This document shows positions 4,078 through 6,091 of a stretch of DNA of 6,091 nt, one piece after another. Source of the DNA: Bdellovibrio sp. (GTDB taxonomy: Bacteria; Bdellovibrionota; Bdellovibrionia; Bdellovibrionales; Bdellovibrionaceae); NCBI GenBank assembly GCA_019104905.1, contig JAHRXB010000217.1:1-6091 (forward strand), read 5' to 3'. Under the pieces are notes generated by a model, which ran no database searches, was not told the DNA's origin, and saw nothing but the letters and a program-made list of their open reading frames with translations. A program made the translations under genes and the position numbers. Position 1 is the stretch's first letter, and every line of letters starts with the position of its first letter.

Positions 4078-6091
4078 TCAAAATCCACTGGGAACTTTGG
4101 CTGAATCAAAGATCAGTTCCACTTGAGAGGGATCATTCTCTTTATACGCGTTCAGTGATTCTAAAGTCTTTTGGTCCAAAAGCACTTTTTGAGTATTCGC
4201 AGGCCACGGAAAGTCATCGGCGGGGAAGCGGGTGCCGATGGTTTTCATGAATTGTGTCCAGATTGGAACAGCTCCATTGGAGCCCGTCAGTTTGTGTGGA
4301 AGGTTGTTATCGTATCCAACCCAAACGACGGTTGTCAGGTAAGGGGTGAAGCCGGCAAACCACGCATCACGGTTGTCGCTGGTCGTTCCCGTTTTTCCCG
4401 CAGCAGGATTAAAAAATCCATTGAGAGTAACAGAGCGAGCGGTCCCTGAAAGGACGGTTTGTTTCATCATGCCAACGAGGCTCGCGACAGCTGCGGGATC
4501 GATAGAGGGTTGGGGGTGAGGTTCGTGAATGAAAACTTCTTGTCCATCAGCATTGAGTGCCTTGCGCACAAAAGAAATGGATTGTTTTTCCCCCATGTTC
4601 GCCATGGTCATGTAACTTTGCAGAACTTCCCGCGGATACATTTCAAAAGCTCCGAGGGTCATCGCCGGGAAAGATTTGAGTTCTGAGGTGACACCCATCG
4701 CATGGGTGGTATCGATGATATTTCCCAGGCCCACATTCAAACCTAACGAGGCCGTCGCTGCATTCAAAGAGTTTTTGAGGGCGTAAAACATCGGAACCGT
4801 GCCAAAATATTTTTTTCCATAGTTATCGGGGGACCAAGCTTGCCCCTCGTACTTGTAAGTGAATTTTTCGTCATTCAGTAAGGTGATCGGCGTGAAGGGT
4901 TGTCCCTCATCCGTGTCATTGAGAAGAGCTGTCAAGTAGACGAAGGGTTTCATGATCGAACCAATTTGGCGATGGCCGTCAATGGCGCGATTAAATTGTG
5001 TCATGCGAAAGTTTCGGCCTCCGACAACGACACTCACCAGTCCGGTTTTATTGTTGCCGACGAGAATACTGCCTTCAAGGCTGTTGCCTTTTTCTTTGAG
5101 GCCTTGAATATACTTATTATTTTTCTCTAACTGATCCAGGTGGGAGCGCAAGGATTCCTGGGCCACTTCTTGGGCCTCAAGATCCAAGGCGGTATAAATG
5201 CGAAGTCCTTCCGTTGACAACCCCAGAGATTGAAGTTGTTTGCGAACGGCATCGAGATAGTAAGGAGCTGTTTCAGAAGCCAAAGAGCGAGGGGCTCCAG
5301 GAAGTGGAACTCGATCGGCCTGATCGGCCTCTTCGGCTGAAATGAAATCAAGCGCTTTCATTTTTTCTAGAACCAGATGGCGTCGGCGTTCTGCATTGAC
5401 TGGCTTTTTGAAGGGATTGTAAAGGCCCGGGCTGTTTACGATAGCGGCAAGTAAGGAACATTCACTCAAGTTAAGATCTGAAATCTCTCTTCCGAAGTAA
5501 TAGCGGGCGGCAGAGCCATAACCGCGAACCTGAAAGGTGCCGTTTTGCCCCATGTAGATGATATTGATATAGGTTTCCATGATCTGATCTTTTGTAAATC
5601 GAGATTCCAAAAGAATAGACATGATAAATTCTTTGAATTTTCTGGTGAGGGCCTTTTCACTCGTCAGGAAATAGTTTTTCACTAACTGTTGAGTGATCGT
5701 ACTGCCTCCTTGAGCTTTGCGGCCCGTCGCTATGTTTTTTAACGCGGCCCTGAGGATGCCCTTGATACTCACGCCCCCATGCTCCAAAAACTGAGCATCT
5801 TCGATGGCCATAATGGCGTTCAGGCACATGGGAGGCACTTCGCCGAGGGAAACCGTCTTTTGCATCAAGGGTTCGTTGCCAAGATATTGTGCAAGAAGCG
5901 GAGCTTCACTGTGGGCTTCGGGGACTTCGGTAAAGGGGGCGCCTTTAAATATTTTAGAGACAACATGGTCTTTTTGAATGACTAAAACTTGGATCGAGCT
6001 ATCCACATCGCGGGTGGGGGTTTCTTGGGTCACCCAGCCGATGCAGGTTTCTTGTTCTTCCGTAAGCCCCACTTGCAAACGAGAGGAACAT
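4078..6091 (-). CDS. mrcB: Penicillin-binding protein 1B-like bifunctional peptidoglycan synthase, 5' partial
   Basis: This enzyme polymerises lipid II into glycan strands (GT51 transglycosylase) and cross-links the stem peptides (transpeptidase), anchored in the inner membrane and facing the periplasm. The frame is open to the window edge, so the N-terminus and membrane anchor are missing; 670 residues are visible. Numbered from the Leu codon at 6078, residues about 1-75 match a UB2H domain (IQVLVIQKDHVVSKIF), which marks PBP1B rather than PBP1A. The transglycosylase spans about 75-245, with catalytic Glu93 in AIEDAQFLEH, then GGSTITQQLVKN and the second catalytic Glu150 in RKFKE. After a linker (about 245-290), the transpeptidase has all three motifs: Ser374-x-x-Lys377 (GSIMKPF), Ser437-x-Asn439 (KNSLNA) and Lys562-Thr-Gly (GKTGTTSDN). 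Both activities should be intact. In Enterobacteria UB2H receives the activator LpoB; no activator gene is seen here. The stop codon lies 8 bases from that of the convergent MBL-fold gene. Confidence 0.95.
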   Translation of the reverse strand, partial: CSSRLQVGLTEEQETCIGWVTQETPTRDVDSSIQVLVIQKDHVVSKIFKGAPFTEVPEAHSEAPLLAQYLGNEPLMQKTVSLGEVPPMCLNAIMAIEDAQFLEHGGVSIKGILRAALKNIATGRKAQGGSTITQQLVKNYFLTSEKALTRKFKEFIMSILLESRFTKDQIMETYINIIYMGQNGTFQVRGYGSAARYYFGREISDLNLSECSLLAAIVNSPGLYNPFKKPVNAERRRHLVLEKMKALDFISAEEADQADRVPLPGAPRSLASETAPYYLDAVRKQLQSLGLSTEGLRIYTALDLEAQEVAQESLRSHLDQLEKNNKYIQGLKEKGNSLEGSILVGNNKTGLVSVVVGGRNFRMTQFNRAIDGHRQIGSIMKPFVYLTALLNDTDEGQPFTPITLLNDEKFTYKYEGQAWSPDNYGKKYFGTVPMFYALKNSLNAATASLGLNVGLGNIIDTTHAMGVTSELKSFPAMTLGAFEMYPREVLQSYMTMANMGEKQSISFVRKALNADGQEVFIHEPHPQPSIDPAAVASLVGMMKQTVLSGTARSVTLNGFFNPAAGKTGTTSDNRDAWFAGFTPYLTTVVWVGYDNNLPHKLTGSNGAVPIWTQFMKTIGTRFPADDFPWPANTQKVLLDQKTLESLNAYKENDPSQVELIFDSAKVPSGF
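5313..5330. repeat. Two perfect tandem copies of a 9-bp unit in mrcB
   Basis: GATCGGCCT occurs twice in direct succession, followed by a degenerate third unit (CTTCGGCTG, 5331-5339). In protein it gives the alanine/acid pattern EEADQADR at about residues 249-256, in the linker between the transglycosylase and transpeptidase domains. It is in frame (9 bases), so copy changes would alter linker length without breaking the gene. Confidence 0.75.

Noticed and set aside
4171..4449. Plus-strand open frames across mrcB (for example 4171-4449 and 4900-5130)
   Set aside because: They are antisense shadows of a gene with full PBP1B motifs and lack ribosome sites or recognisable products.
6089..6091. 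ATG on the minus strand at the window edge as the mrcB start
   Set aside because: It is in a different frame from mrcB. The mrcB frame stays open to the edge, and a PBP1B needs a membrane anchor before the UB2H domain, so the true start is outside the window.

Overview
The window reads as an ordinary stretch of a Gram-negative bacterial chromosome of moderate GC content. It carries one imported-looking two-gene module. A PBP1B-type peptidoglycan synthase, an exported protein with a Sec signal peptide, and the overall style of the proteins fit a (delta)proteobacterium-like lineage. My best guess is a Bdellovibrio relative (Bdellovibrionota), but no gene here proves that.

Layout, left to right. 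Bases 1-740 hold the end of a small gene and a complete Fic-domain gene on the plus strand, coupled by an ATGA overlap. Together they match the 'mobile mystery protein A / B' pair, an Xre-type regulator followed by a Fic protein. A strong hairpin terminator (759-790) ends this unit. It also lies just past the 3' end of the next gene, which is convergent. Bases 802-2775 (minus strand) encode a 657-residue exported protein that I cannot place in a family. Its coding sequence contains a 14-bp perfect inverted repeat and a 16-bp perfect palindrome. Bases 2776-3088 are a divergent, A-tract-rich intergenic region with a TATAAT box near its right end. Bases 3089-4069 (plus strand) encode a metallo-beta-lactamase-fold hydrolase. 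Bases 4078-6091 (minus strand) encode a PBP1B-like bifunctional peptidoglycan synthase whose 5' end lies beyond the window.

How the genes work together. Only the first two form an operon. The other three are separate units arranged in convergent and divergent pairs, and nothing in the sequence links them functionally. The peptidoglycan synthase builds the periplasmic cell wall. The secreted protein presumably acts in the periplasm or outer membrane. The MBL-fold protein has no signal peptide and should be cytoplasmic. I see no RNA genes, CRISPR array, insertion sequence or replication origin. I did not find a convincing new multi-gene system. The items most worth a second look are the Fic module with its altered active-site motif, the unplaced secreted protein with the hairpin inside its gene, and the long insertion in the MBL-fold enzyme.
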